DNA of 64,000 nt from Sphingomonas oryzagri (GCF_029906645.1 NZ_JARYGZ010000002.1:62001-126000), one strand, 5' to 3'. Shown: positions 1 through 8,630, counted from the first letter of the stretch. Notes: a model not told the origin generated them from the sequence alone. Numbers and translations are program-made.

Positions 1-590
1 CGCATCACCTCGGCGAGATCGAAGGGATTGCCGAGCGTGTGGGCGATCATGATCGCGCGGGTGCGGTCGGTGACCGCCGCCTCGATCATCTCGGGCTTGA
101 TGTTGTAGGTCGGGATGTCGACGTCGACGAACACCGGCACCAGCCCGTATTGCAGCGACGGATTGACCGTGGTCGGGAAGCCGGTGGCGACGGTGATGAC
201 CTCGTCGCCCGGCACCAGCGCCTCGCTGCGGAAATAATGCGAGGTGAGCGAGGAGAGCGCGAGCAGGTTGGCGGACGAGCCGGAATTGGTCGTCAGCAGA
301 TCCTGTATGCCGATGTAGGACGCCAGCTTCGCCTCGAACTCATCGTTGAAGCGGCCGGTGGTGAGCCACAGGTCCAGCGAGGAATCGACCAGCGAGCGCA
401 GCTCCGGCTCGCCCACCACCTTGCCTGACACCGCGACATTGCTCTCGCCCGGCACGAACGGGCGGGGCGCGTGATGCTCGCGCGCGAAGCGGCCGGCGAG
501 ATCGACGATGAGCTGGCGCAGCTCGTCGCGGCCGAGGCCCTCCGCGAGCTGGTCGATCATGGACTCGCGAGATTCCGCTGCGATGCTCAT
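1..590 (-). CDS. rfbH: RfbH/DdhC-type CDP-4-keto-6-deoxyglucose 3-dehydrase (3' end off window)
   Basis: The N-terminal 196 residues of a DegT/DnrJ/EryC1-fold PLP protein are visible; the rest lies beyond the left edge. They contain the RfbH-type opening (PFVPGE, VSGKV), the cofactor-phosphate motif NSGSSANLLALS and the strand ATGFPTTVNP, followed by VFVDVDIPTYNI and IAHTLGNPFDL. RfbH enzymes use PMP plus an iron-sulfur cluster to remove the C-3 hydroxyl of CDP-4-keto-6-deoxyglucose, giving 3,6-dideoxy sugars. The His that replaces the usual PLP Lys and the cluster cysteines are outside the window, so dehydrase rather than aminotransferase rests on overall similarity. The ATG at 590 follows GtrA by 37 bp and is the last visible gene of the leftward sugar operon. 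Confidence 0.9.
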   Translation of the reverse strand, partial: MSIAAESRESMIDQLAEGLGRDELRQLIVDLAGRFAREHHAPRPFVPGESNVAVSGKVVGEPELRSLVDSSLDLWLTTGRFNDEFEAKLASYIGIQDLLTTNSGSSANLLALSSLTSHYFRSEALVPGDEVITVATGFPTTVNPSLQYGLVPVFVDVDIPTYNIKPEMIEAAVTDRTRAIMIAHTLGNPFDLAEVM

Positions 591-627
591 TCGATTGAAT
601 ACCCGTCCGATGGCGTCAAGACGCCCT

Positions 628-1062
628 TTATGCCGTCCCGCCGCGAAATGTCAGCCGGCTATGGAAGATGTAGCTGCCGATCACGGTGAGAATCGTGAAA
701 CCGAGCTGGGCGACGATCGGCCGGATGCCGACGATCTCGACCAGAAACGGCAGGGCGACCCAGTTCAGCGCATAGATGCCAAGATAATAAGAAGCGAAGC
801 GCACGAACTCGCGCGCGATGTTGCCGCGCGTGCCGAACACGAACAGCTTCTGCGTGGTGTAGGCGAAGACCAGGCAGACGGCCTGCGAGATCAGCAGCGC
901 GCCCATATAGCCGACGCCGGCCGGGCGCAGCGCCCAGAGCAGCAGCGGATAGACGCCGAGGCCGACGAGCGTGTTGACCCCGCCGACCACGACGAAGCGG
1001 GCCGATCGCTCGGTGCCGCCGGTCGTGCCGCTGTCCGCGCGCAGGGCGAATCCGCGGCTCAT
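628..1062 (-). CDS. GtrA-family membrane protein (lipid-linked sugar flippase)
   Basis: A 144-residue protein with four predicted membrane helices, starting around residues 23, 50, 85 and 112. The GtrA signatures RFVVVGGVNTLVG at the start of helix 1 and the C-terminal YIFHSRLTF are present. GtrA proteins are thought to flip undecaprenyl-phosphate-linked sugars made by GtrB-type glycosyltransferases, and such a transferase is encoded two genes upstream (3904-4857). The ATG overlaps the stop of the preceding TPP-enzyme gene (ATGA), so the two are probably translationally coupled. The role in presenting the cluster's product for cell-surface glycosylation is inferred from family and context. 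Confidence 0.88.
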   Translation of the reverse strand: MSRGFALRADSGTTGGTERSARFVVVGGVNTLVGLGVYPLLLWALRPAGVGYMGALLISQAVCLVFAYTTQKLFVFGTRGNIAREFVRFASYYLGIYALNWVALPFLVEIVGIRPIVAQLGFTILTVIGSYIFHSRLTFRGGTA

Positions 1063-2876
1063 TCGTCGAGCAGCTCCACGCGCATATTCTCGCGCAACAC
1101 CTCGCGCGGCAGGAACGGCGAAAGGTCCTCCAGCGCGGGCGAGGTGATGCGGCCGTCGGGATGCACCTTGGCCGAGAGCTTGGGCGAGAAGGGCGCGTTC
1201 TCGTCGACCATGATCTCACAGAGCGCCGGCCCGTCCACCTCCAGCGTAGCGCGGATCGCATCGGCCAGCTCGGCGTGGTTGCCGGCGCGCGCATAGGCCA
1301 GGCCGAACGCCGCCGCGATCCGCCCAAACTGCGGGAAGGTGACGTTGCTCTTCGGCCCGCCGCCGACCTCCTGCCCGTTGAAGAAGTTGCGCTGGGTCTG
1401 GAAGATCGAGACGTAGCCGCTGTTGTTGATGAGGAAGATCTTCACCGGCAGGGCGTTGCCCGCGATCGTCTGCAGCTCCTGCAGATTCATCATGATGCTG
1501 CCGTCGCCGGCGATCGCGATCACCCGCCTGTCCGGCCCGAGCGCCACCGAGGCGCCGATCGCGGCGGGCAGATCGTAGCCCATCGAGGCGCAGCCGGAGT
1601 TGGTCCACAGCCGCTGGCCGCGCTTGATCTCGCCCGCCTGGAAGCTGACGACGCAGGCGCTGCCGTTGCCGGTGACGACCACCTCGTCCTCGTCGAGCGC
1701 GGCGAACAGGCTCTCCATGGCGACGTAGGGGTTGCAGATCTCGCTCTCGCGAAATTCGGGCAGCACCACCGGGAAGCGACGGACGCGCTCGCGCGACCAT
1801 TCGAGCCATTCGGCCTGCTCGGCGCTCGGCCCGTCATGAGGCTGGGCGAGCAAGGCGGGGATGAAATCCTTGAGATCGGCGACGATCGGCATGTCCGGCA
1901 CCACCGTCGGCTTGCGCAGCTCGATCGGATCGATGTCGACCCATACCTTGTACGCCTCGCGCGCGAAGGTCTTCCAATTGTAGCTGACCTGCCGGATGTT
2001 GAGCCGGCTGCCGAGGATCAGCAGGAAATCCGCGCTCTGCGTCACCATATTGCCCGCGCGGTCGCCGATCGTGCCGGGCTTGCCGGCATAGAGCGGGTGC
2101 GCGTTCCACAGCACGTCGTGCGCGTTCCAGCCGGTGACCACGGGCACGCCGAGCCGGTCGATCAGCTGGAGGAACTGCTCGTGCGCGCCGCTCAGCCGAA
2201 CGCCGCCGCCGGCGAACACAACCGGGCACTTCGCCTGCTTGAGTTTCGCGATGACGTCCTTCGCCACCGCATCGAAATCGGTGTGCGTCCACGGCTCGTC
2301 CAGCTCGGCGGGGTCGAAGCCGGGGAGCAGATCGTCCGGGTCGATCCGGGCGGACTGGACGTCGAGCGGGATGTCGAGCCAGACCGGGCCAGGCCGCCCG
2401 CTGGTCGCCAGATACAGCGCCTTCTCCAGATGATAGCGGATCGATCGCGGATCGGTGACCATCACCGCATATTTGGTGACCGGGCGGATCATCGGCTCGA
2501 TGTCGATCTCCTGGTCGCCGAGCTGGCGCAGCGGCAGGCCGGTGGAGCGCACCGTCGTCTCGATCTTCACCTGGCCGGAGATCACGACCATGCCGATCGA
2601 ATCGACGTACGCGCCGTAGACGCCGGTGATCGCGTTGGTGCCGCCGGGGCCGGTGGTGACGTTGACCACGGCCAGCCGGTTGGTCAGCCGGTAATAGGCC
2701 TCCGCCGCCATCGTCAGCGCCTGCTCGTGATGCGCGAAGGTGGTCTTGAGCGCCGGGTGCGTGCCGAGCGAGTGGTTGAGGTGCATCGCCCCGCCGCCCG
2801 TGATCATGAACACGTCGCTTATGCCATGCGTGGCGATCCGCTCCGCCACCCAGTCCGAAAGCTTCACCGTCGTCAT
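1059..2876 (-). CDS. Thiamine-diphosphate-dependent enzyme, acetolactate synthase-like
   Basis: A 605-residue protein with the full three-domain TPP-enzyme architecture. The N-terminal PYR domain has the catalytic Glu in HHEQALTMAAEAY near residue 50, followed by a central domain and a C-terminal PP domain with the Mg/TPP motif GDGS...NN near residues 455-485. In a housekeeping setting this would be acetolactate synthase, but here it sits among sugar genes. There the closest functional precedent is YerE, which adds a two-carbon acetyl unit from pyruvate to C-4 of a CDP-3,6-dideoxy-4-keto sugar. An ATG at 2876 overlaps the epimerase stop (ATGA) and is preferred over a GTG nine bases upstream. 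The actual donor and acceptor are unknown. Confidence 0.85.
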   Translation of the reverse strand: MTTVKLSDWVAERIATHGISDVFMITGGGAMHLNHSLGTHPALKTTFAHHEQALTMAAEAYYRLTNRLAVVNVTTGPGGTNAITGVYGAYVDSIGMVVISGQVKIETTVRSTGLPLRQLGDQEIDIEPMIRPVTKYAVMVTDPRSIRYHLEKALYLATSGRPGPVWLDIPLDVQSARIDPDDLLPGFDPAELDEPWTHTDFDAVAKDVIAKLKQAKCPVVFAGGGVRLSGAHEQFLQLIDRLGVPVVTGWNAHDVLWNAHPLYAGKPGTIGDRAGNMVTQSADFLLILGSRLNIRQVSYNWKTFAREAYKVWVDIDPIELRKPTVVPDMPIVADLKDFIPALLAQPHDGPSAEQAEWLEWSRERVRRFPVVLPEFRESEICNPYVAMESLFAALDEDEVVVTGNGSACVVSFQAGEIKRGQRLWTNSGCASMGYDLPAAIGASVALGPDRRVIAIAGDGSIMMNLQELQTIAGNALPVKIFLINNSGYVSIFQTQRNFFNGQEVGGGPKSNVTFPQFGRIAAAFGLAYARAGNHAELADAIRATLEVDGPALCEIMVDENAPFSPKLSAKVHPDGRITSPALEDLSPFLPREVLRENMRVELLDE

Positions 2877-3907
2877 CCCTGCCACCCGTTCCAGATCGCC
2901 GTGCGGCGAATGGCCTCGTCGAGGCCGATTGTCGATTCAAGCCCCAGCTCCGTCCGCGCGCGTTCGGTCGAGGGCACGTAGCGGCCGGGGTTCCAGCCCG
3001 GATCGGGCCGGCCGAGGATCTCCGGCGCGCCGCCGCCCAGCACCGCGCTCACCCGCGTCGCCAGTTCGGCGATCGAGACGGCCTCTTCCGATCCGACATT
3101 GTAGGCTTTGCCCCCCTGCCCATGCAGCAGGATCGCCCACAGCCAGCGGACCAGATCGGTTGTGTAGAGGTAGGAACGCACCGCCGTGCCCGCGCCCTGC
3201 ACGGTGATCGTCCGCCCGGCCAGCGCGTCGCGAATGAAGTTGCCCGCGGCGAAATGGATGTCGAGCGAGAGCAGCGGCCCAAGCAAGGTGAAGATGCGCG
3301 CGGTGACGATGTCCAGCCCGAACTGCCTGGCCATGATCGCGCCCAGCATCTCGGCCGCCCGCTTGCCCTCTCCATAGGCCGAACGCGGATCGAGCGGATC
3401 GGGGCCGCCGCGCCAATCCTCGCCGACATGGGTCAGCTCCCACGGCTGCGCGCCATAAACCGCGCCCGAGCTGAAGAGCAGCACCCGATCCGCTTTGCTC
3501 GCCACTGCGAAGTCGAGCGCGCGGCGCGTGCCGTCGACCACCGTTTCGAACATGCGGCGCGGATCGTGCTCGTTGAGTGCGGCGCTGGCGTCGGTGGCGG
3601 CGTGAAGGATGTGGGTGTAGCGCGCGCCATCCGCCGCCATGTTCAACACGTCGCCGGTGACGAAGCGAAACGCTGGATGCGCGGCGAGGTGCGGCGCCTT
3701 CGCGGCAAAGGCGGCCGGATCGCGGGTGAGGATCGTCACATCGCAGCCGAGGCCCAGCCGCAGGTCCGCCTCGCGCAGCCCCTCCAGCATCCAGCGGCCG
3801 ATGAAGCCGGTGCCGCCAGTGACGAACAGGCGCGCACCCTTCAGGCCTGACCAGTCGAGGCCGGTCACGATCGCGTCGAGATCGTCGGCGAAACGCCAGC
3901 CGGTCAT
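2873..3907 (-). CDS. NAD-dependent epimerase/dehydratase (extended SDR)
   Basis: A 344-residue extended SDR. It has the Rossmann motif TGGTGFIGR near residues 30-38, a serine in the LLFSSGAVYG segment and the catalytic YGEGK (YxxxK). The C-terminal half has sugar-nucleotide-binding features (YLYTTDLVRWLW, YNVGSEEAVSIAEL). Such enzymes modify nucleotide-activated sugars by epimerisation, dehydration or 4-keto reduction. YerF-like reduction of a branched keto-sugar is one option given the TPP enzyme that follows. The open frame extends about 145 codons further upstream, but only as a shadow of the glycosyltransferase. The ATG at 3907 overlaps that gene's stop (ATGA) and begins a normal N-terminus. 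Confidence 0.88.
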   Translation of the reverse strand: MTGWRFADDLDAIVTGLDWSGLKGARLFVTGGTGFIGRWMLEGLREADLRLGLGCDVTILTRDPAAFAAKAPHLAAHPAFRFVTGDVLNMAADGARYTHILHAATDASAALNEHDPRRMFETVVDGTRRALDFAVASKADRVLLFSSGAVYGAQPWELTHVGEDWRGGPDPLDPRSAYGEGKRAAEMLGAIMARQFGLDIVTARIFTLLGPLLSLDIHFAAGNFIRDALAGRTITVQGAGTAVRSYLYTTDLVRWLWAILLHGQGGKAYNVGSEEAVSIAELATRVSAVLGGGAPEILGRPDPGWNPGRYVPSTERARTELGLESTIGLDEAIRRTAIWNGWQG

Positions 3908-4857
3908 CGCACCGGCCGCTGGCGATCCGCCGGGAAGTTGATCCTTTGCTCCTCGATCACCAGCGGCACGTTGCGCGTGCGCTCCGCGATGAGGCGCACC
4001 TGATCGCCCATCAGGCCGAGGAACAGCAGCAGGACCGCGAACAGCCCGATCTGCAGCGTCGCCAGGCCGAGAAACAGCGCACTGGCCCCCACCAGCAGGC
4101 AGACGATCGTCGCGATCGCGAGCAGCGCCGTCAGAAGCCCGGCATAAACCGACAGGATCAACGGCAGCCGCAGCAGCGACTTGGCCGATCCCGCGAGGCC
4201 GGACAGCGCGAAGGCCAACAGGGTGCGGACGTTGTTCTTGGATTCGCCCGCCTGCCGCGCGGGCCGATCGAAGGGCAGGAGCGCGATGCGGTAGCCGCTT
4301 TCGACCAGCATCCCGCGAAAGAACGGCTCCGGCTCGCGCCACGTCGCCAGCATGTCCACCACCTCGCGGTCGAACAGGCCGAAACCGGTCACGTCGCGCA
4401 GCACCGGATAGTCACCATGGCGCGCGAGGAAACCGTAGCCCGCGTCGCGTACCATGCGGTGCAGCCACGGCGCCGGCTCCGAACGACGCTGACCGAGCAC
4501 GATCTGCGCGCCCGCGCGCCATTGGCGGATCATTTCGCCGATCAGCGCGGGCGGATCCTGAAAGTCGCAGCACATGGCGATCACCGCCCGGCCCGCCGCC
4601 TGATAGATGCCGTGGGTCGGCGATCGCATCTGGCCGTAATTGCGGTTGTTGAGGATCACCCGCACCGCCGGATCCTCGGCGCACAGCGCGGCCAGCAGGG
4701 CGCGCGTCGCGTCGGTCGATCCGTTGTCGATGAAGATGATCTCGTGCGAGGCCGCGTGCAGCACCAGCTCCGCCGCCACGGCGGCGTGGATGGCGCGGAC
4801 ATTCTCCTCCTCGTTGAAGCAGGGAATGACGACCGAAATCTCGGGGCGATCGGACAT
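3904..4857 (-). CDS. GT2 glycosyltransferase, DPM1/GtrB-like
   Basis: A 317-residue family 2 glycosyltransferase. The GT-A domain has VVIPCFNEEENV near residue 10, DNGSTD and a catalytic-type CDFQDPP segment. Two long hydrophobic helices at about residues 230-290 are typical of GtrB/DPM1-like enzymes. These transfer a sugar from a nucleotide donor to undecaprenyl phosphate at the inner membrane, and the lipid-linked sugar is then flipped, usually by a GtrA protein such as the one at 628-1062. It lies between the cyclase-like gene (9 bp away) and the epimerase (ATGA overlap). The sugar it handles cannot be read from the sequence. Confidence 0.88.
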   Translation of the reverse strand: MSDRPEISVVIPCFNEEENVRAIHAAVAAELVLHAASHEIIFIDNGSTDATRALLAALCAEDPAVRVILNNRNYGQMRSPTHGIYQAAGRAVIAMCCDFQDPPALIGEMIRQWRAGAQIVLGQRRSEPAPWLHRMVRDAGYGFLARHGDYPVLRDVTGFGLFDREVVDMLATWREPEPFFRGMLVESGYRIALLPFDRPARQAGESKNNVRTLLAFALSGLAGSAKSLLRLPLILSVYAGLLTALLAIATIVCLLVGASALFLGLATLQIGLFAVLLLFLGLMGDQVRLIAERTRNVPLVIEEQRINFPADRQRPVR

Positions 4858-4866
4858 GCGTGTGCC

Positions 4867-5961
4867 TCAGGCCGCCGCGCGCGCCGCGACCGACGCTTCG
4901 AGGATGGCGGCGAAGGCGCCCCGGATCAGCGCCACCGACGCCGCGTCGCGCGGCAGCATCACGCGCTCGACGCGCCCCTCGGGCGTGACGACGATCGCGG
5001 CATAGGCGGTCCGGCTGTGCTTCTTGTCCGATTCGAAGGCGGCGAAGAAGGCGTCGATCGTCACGCCCGACAGGCGATCGGCTAGGTCGGGCACGGTGGC
5101 GAGCAGGCCGCGGATATGCGCCGCGAAGGCGGCGACGTGCCCGACCGGCATCGGATCGCGCCCCTGCAGCCGCCCCAGCTCCAGCGCGGCCAGCATTCCC
5201 AGCCCGACGGCGAGGCCATGGCTGACCGCAAAGTCGCTCGCCGCCTCGATCGCGTGGCCGAAGGTGTGGCCGAAATTGAGCAGCAGCCGCTCGGCGCGAT
5301 CGAACTCGTCGATCTCGATGAACCAGGTCTTGGTTCGCAGCGTCAGTTCCGAAACCCGTTCCAGCGTCGCCGCTCCGGACATCGCCGAGGGCGCCAGCGC
5401 CAGATAATCGGCGAAGCGATCGGGGCCGTGGCACAGGCAGATCTTCGCCGCCTCGCACAACCCTTCCGCCTTTTGTTCGGCGGAGAGCTTGTCGGTCAGC
5501 GTGGCGTCGACCTGCACCGTCACCGGCGGGTGGAAGGTGCCGACGATATTCTTGAAGCGCCCAACATTGATCGAGCTTTTGCCGCCGATGCAGCTGTCCG
5601 CCATGCTGAGCAGGGTTGTGGGCACATACACCCAGTCGATCCCGCGCATGTAGATCGAGGCGACGAAGGCCGCCGCATCCTGCACCACGCCGCCGCCGAT
5701 CGCGACCAGCCGGGTACCGCGCGTCGCGCCGCGTTCACGCAGCGCCACGATCAGGTCCGAGACGCGGTCGAGCGACTTCGCCTCCTCGTTCGCGTCGATC
5801 AGGATCGCGTCGATCCCGGCGGCAGCGAGCCGATCGGCGAAGAAGGCATCGGCGATCACCACCTGATCGCGCGTGTCGGCCAGTACGGCGGCGAGCGAAC
5901 CCGGCCCGATCGCGACATCGTAGGCGCCGGTCGAGGCGGAAACGCTAAAGGAGGTGGGCAT
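4867..5961 (-). CDS. 3-dehydroquinate synthase-like sugar cyclase
   Basis: A 364-residue member of the AroB/2-deoxy-scyllo-inosose synthase superfamily. NAD-binding GGGVVQD, then MADSCIGGKSSINV (compare ADSSVGGK in AroB) and the metal-ligand region LLNFGHTFGHAIE ... SHGLAVGLGM are all present, so the active site looks intact. It is not beside aroK or other shikimate genes but inside an operon of sugar-nucleotide enzymes. A secondary-metabolic cyclase that makes a carbocycle from a sugar phosphate or nucleotide sugar is therefore more likely than chorismate synthesis. Its ATG overlaps the end of the upstream SDR gene by 17 bp. A redundant AroB remains possible. Confidence 0.82.
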   Translation of the reverse strand: MPTSFSVSASTGAYDVAIGPGSLAAVLADTRDQVVIADAFFADRLAAAGIDAILIDANEEAKSLDRVSDLIVALRERGATRGTRLVAIGGGVVQDAAAFVASIYMRGIDWVYVPTTLLSMADSCIGGKSSINVGRFKNIVGTFHPPVTVQVDATLTDKLSAEQKAEGLCEAAKICLCHGPDRFADYLALAPSAMSGAATLERVSELTLRTKTWFIEIDEFDRAERLLLNFGHTFGHAIEAASDFAVSHGLAVGLGMLAALELGRLQGRDPMPVGHVAAFAAHIRGLLATVPDLADRLSGVTIDAFFAAFESDKKHSRTAYAAIVVTPEGRVERVMLPRDAASVALIRGAFAAILEASVAARAAA

Positions 5962-6661
5962 TGGACATTCCCAGATCGACGGCGATCGATTGGCCGGTGA
6001 TGCTGTTGTTGGCGGGCGAGCAGAGGAAGAGGATCGTCTCGGCCAGCGTCGCCAGATCGGGCAGGCGGCCGAGGGTGGACTTGCCCGTCACCGTCGCGAT
6101 CTGGTCCGCCGAGAGGTTGGCGCGGGTCATCGGCGTGTCGAGCACGCCGGGCAGCACGCCGTTGACGAGATGGCCGTCGCTGCCGAGATCGACGCTCGCC
6201 GCGCGGACGATGCCGCCGACCGCCGCCTTGGTGACGGCGTAGGAGAATTTGTCCTGCCGCGCGCGCTCCTGCCAGATCGAGCTGACGATCGCGAGGCGCG
6301 CACCCTTGGCGCAGAGCAGACCGCGCCGCAGCAGCGCGGCGGCCGACGCCATCACCGTCAGGCAATTGGCCTGGTAGAGCGCGACATGGCGGGCCATGTC
6401 GAAATCCTTGAGCGAATCGGCGAGGTTGGCGCCCTGTGCCCAGCACACCGCATCGAACGGGGCCAGCCCGTCCAGCGCGACACCGTCCGCATCATCGATC
6501 GGATCGTAGCGGAGCCATTCGGCGGAGCCGGCCTCTGCGGGGATCGCGCCCCGCGTCACCGCCGTCACCGCCCATCCGGCGCGGGTTGCGTGATCGACGA
6601 CCGTACCGCCGATCGCGCCGGTCGCGCCGAACACCAGGCATCGCCACGCTCCCCCCGTCAT
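5945..6661 (-). CDS. Short-chain dehydrogenase/reductase
   Basis: A 238-residue classical SDR. The dinucleotide-binding GATGAIGG motif is near residue 12, the catalytic Ser in VSSIW, YAVTK (YxxxK) near residue 140, and the C-terminal NNSITGQSIAVDLGMS is typical of the family. It would carry out a keto/hydroxy interconversion on an intermediate of the sugar pathway; the substrate is unknown. It lies 13 bp after the aldolase gene and overlaps the cyclase gene, which makes co-expression very likely. Confidence 0.87.
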   Translation of the reverse strand: MTGGAWRCLVFGATGAIGGTVVDHATRAGWAVTAVTRGAIPAEAGSAEWLRYDPIDDADGVALDGLAPFDAVCWAQGANLADSLKDFDMARHVALYQANCLTVMASAAALLRRGLLCAKGARLAIVSSIWQERARQDKFSYAVTKAAVGGIVRAASVDLGSDGHLVNGVLPGVLDTPMTRANLSADQIATVTGKSTLGRLPDLATLAETILFLCSPANNSITGQSIAVDLGMSNAHLL

Positions 6662-6674
6662 AACGTGGCGCTGG

Positions 6675-7478
6675 CTAGGCGGCGGAAACGAGCGAGACGG
6701 GCGCGCGGGTGCGCGCTTCCATCATGGCGATGCGCGTCGCGTCCTCTTGGGAGATCGAACCGTAATAGTCGCGCTTGTTGCGCAGCCAGTCGAGCTCGAA
6801 GTCCACGGCGTTGGCGATGCCGGCCTCGATCTTGTTGGTATCGAGCGCGGCGCCCGAGAAGATCACCTTGCGCGTCTCGAAGCGATCGAGGCGGATGGCG
6901 CGGATCGCGCGCAGCGCCGGGATGGCGTCCACCGACACCGAACCGCCGACCACCAGCTCCAGATCGTTGAGCGCGCAGGTCAGCGCCACGCGCAGCACAG
7001 CGTCGGTGATCGAAGGCTCGTTGATCGCGCCGCGCGGCATACCGCGCGACAGCGTGAAGTCGACGCGGCCGAAGACGATGCCATCGACGCCGCCCTTCGC
7101 CACCGGAACCATCTCCTCGAGGTTCTGCAGCGTGGTCTCGGTCTCGAGATTGTAGAGGAACTGGGTGCCGTCCTCGTTGGTGCCGTGGGTCTTCTTCTTG
7201 GCGTCGATGAATTTGGAGAGCGCGTAGGGCGTCTCCACCATCGGCGCGATGATATAGTCGATGCCGTAGAGCCGGCTCGCCAAGAGATCGGACACCGCCT
7301 CGCAGCCGCCGATCTTCAGCGCGACCTTCAGGTCCGCGCGGCGCGCCATGTCGAGCAGGCGCAGCAGCTCGTCCGGACGCGTGCCCTCCGCCTCGAACTC
7401 CGCCTTGACGGCGACGACGCCGAATTCGTCACGACCGCGCTTCAGGCGATCCAGCATCATGTTTTCGAGATGGTTCAT
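6675..7478 (-). CDS. HpcH/HpaI aldolase/citrate lyase family protein
   Basis: A 267-residue TIM-barrel protein of the HpcH/HpaI class II aldolase and citrate lyase beta family. VAVKAEFEAEG, VALKIGGCEAVSDL, YIIAPMVETPYAL and VDGIVFGRVDFTLSRG correspond to barrel strands carrying the metal- and phosphate-binding residues of this family. These enzymes make or break C-C bonds with pyruvate or oxaloacetate-type donors. It is the first gene of the leftward sugar operon, so it may feed a carbon unit into the unusual sugar. That use is inference. A palindrome 40 bp upstream may be part of its promoter or operator. Confidence 0.8.
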   Translation of the reverse strand: MNHLENMMLDRLKRGRDEFGVVAVKAEFEAEGTRPDELLRLLDMARRADLKVALKIGGCEAVSDLLASRLYGIDYIIAPMVETPYALSKFIDAKKKTHGTNEDGTQFLYNLETETTLQNLEEMVPVAKGGVDGIVFGRVDFTLSRGMPRGAINEPSITDAVLRVALTCALNDLELVVGGSVSVDAIPALRAIRAIRLDRFETRKVIFSGAALDTNKIEAGIANAVDFELDWLRNKRDYYGSISQEDATRIAMMEARTRAPVSLVSAA

Positions 7479-7900
7479 GGTCTTGCATCCGTTCGGTGAT
7501 GGCCAAGGATTAACGGCGAATTATTGATAATTCCTAACCACGAGGCGGGCTTCGGCGGACGCCTGGGGGGCCATGGCGAAGCCCGCAAGGCGGCACATGC
7601 GGCGGCCGGATCGGCCGCGATCCGCCCGGTTTTCCGGCACTGGCGATGACCGTAACGCATCGGCTTCGGCTCCCTGCCGCGAGCGACTTTTCGATCGTGC
7701 CGGAAATATGCGCCGATGAATCTTAGCCAATCGTTTCAACCATGATGGCGATACGACCAAGGCCGCATCCCGATATGGAGCCGTCGCGCCAATTCGGACG
7801 CGATCCTAACCGGTTAGACCATGAACCCGCTTGACGCGCCGCCCGGCTCCGCCATGGTCGCCGCGCGCCGATCATGGCGCGACGAAACGGGGGTTTCACA
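7479..7900. other. Intergenic region between sugar operon and secreted-protein gene
   Basis: This 422-bp gap separates divergently transcribed genes and must hold both promoters. The only clear element is the palindrome at 7518-7533. It is otherwise locally less GC-rich near 7500-7535 and 7690-7750. No RNA gene or small ORF could be supported. Confidence 0.5.
7518..7533. promoter_or_regulatory. Palindrome upstream of the sugar operon
   Basis: Perfect 7-bp inverted repeat GAATTAT-tg-ATAATTC, AT-rich in a GC-rich background, centred about 47 bp upstream of the aldolase start codon. Its position fits an operator or an AT-rich promoter core for the leftward operon. No regulator is identified. 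Confidence 0.4.
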
Positions 7901-8623
7901 ATGATCAGGGGTGGATGCGCTCTTCTGGGCGCAATGGTCGTCGCCATGCCGGCGACGGCGCAGGTGGCGGCGACGCCGGTGACCGCAACGGTGGCGCCGG
8001 TCCTCACGGTGCAGAAGACCGTGGTGCAGAACGGCTCGGCGCTGCCGAGCAACAGCGATGTATGGGTCTCGCTCGACATGCCCATGGATTCGAAGCGCAT
8101 GAAGCAGGGCGACAAGTTCGACGTCACCGTCTCACGCGACGTCATGCTGGGCGATTATGTGGTGATTCCACGCGGCACGCACGGCCACGGACAGATCAGC
8201 TACCGCACCGGCAAGGGCGCGTTCGGCAAGAGCGCCAAGATGGAATTCGACATCATCGACGTGCAACTCGGCCAGCGCACCATCGCGCTGTCCGGCCATT
8301 ATCGCATCGAAGGGCAAGGCAATACCGGCGCAACGGTGGCCGCAGTCGCCACCGTCTGGATCGCGTCGCCGTTCATCACTGGCCATAGTGCTACCGCCAC
8401 GCAGGGAAGCGAGTGGAAAGGTGCAACCAAGGAACCGATTCTCGTCGCTCTCGCTCCAGTTACTCCCGTTCAACCGGAGGTTGTCGCCGCGCCCGTGACG
8501 GCGACCCCGGCGGTCGCGACACCGGCACCGACGGCTCCGGTCGCGACGCCTGCGGTCACCACCGCCGTCGCACCGGGCGGCGCGGTGCTGACCCCGGCCA
8601 GCGCCACCATCGTCAAGCAGTGA
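7901..8623 (+). CDS. Secreted hypothetical protein with Pro/Ala/Thr-rich C-terminus
   Basis: From the ATG at 7901 the product is 240 residues. It has a signal peptide of about 23 residues ending at ATAQ, then a folded domain (about residues 40-145) that includes GDKFDVTVSRDVMLGDYVVIPRGT. That stretch resembles the beta-rich segments of VirB10/TrbI-like and other envelope proteins that encode a stable resistant surface. The last third is low-complexity, made of alternating valine, alanine, proline and threonine. An in-frame start nine codons earlier would put charged residues before the signal peptide and is less likely. The function is not known. A strong hairpin follows the stop. Confidence 0.7.
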   Translation: MIRGGCALLGAMVVAMPATAQVAATPVTATVAPVLTVQKTVVQNGSALPSNSDVWVSLDMPMDSKRMKQGDKFDVTVSRDVMLGDYVVIPRGTHGHGQISYRTGKGAFGKSAKMEFDIIDVQLGQRTIALSGHYRIEGQGNTGATVAAVATVWIASPFITGHSATATQGSEWKGATKEPILVALAPVTPVQPEVVAAPVTATPAVATPAPTAPVATPAVTTAVAPGGAVLTPASATIVKQ

Positions 8624-8630
8624 CCGGTTC

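Noticed and set aside
1161-2981. A 606-codon plus-strand frame across the TPP enzyme
   Set aside because: Antisense shadow; the minus-strand gene has complete catalytic motifs.
2873-4342. A longer version of the epimerase starting at 4342
   Set aside because: The extra 145 codons lie inside the glycosyltransferase and are Arg/Ala/Gly-rich; the ATG at 3907 overlaps that gene's stop and starts a normal N-terminus.
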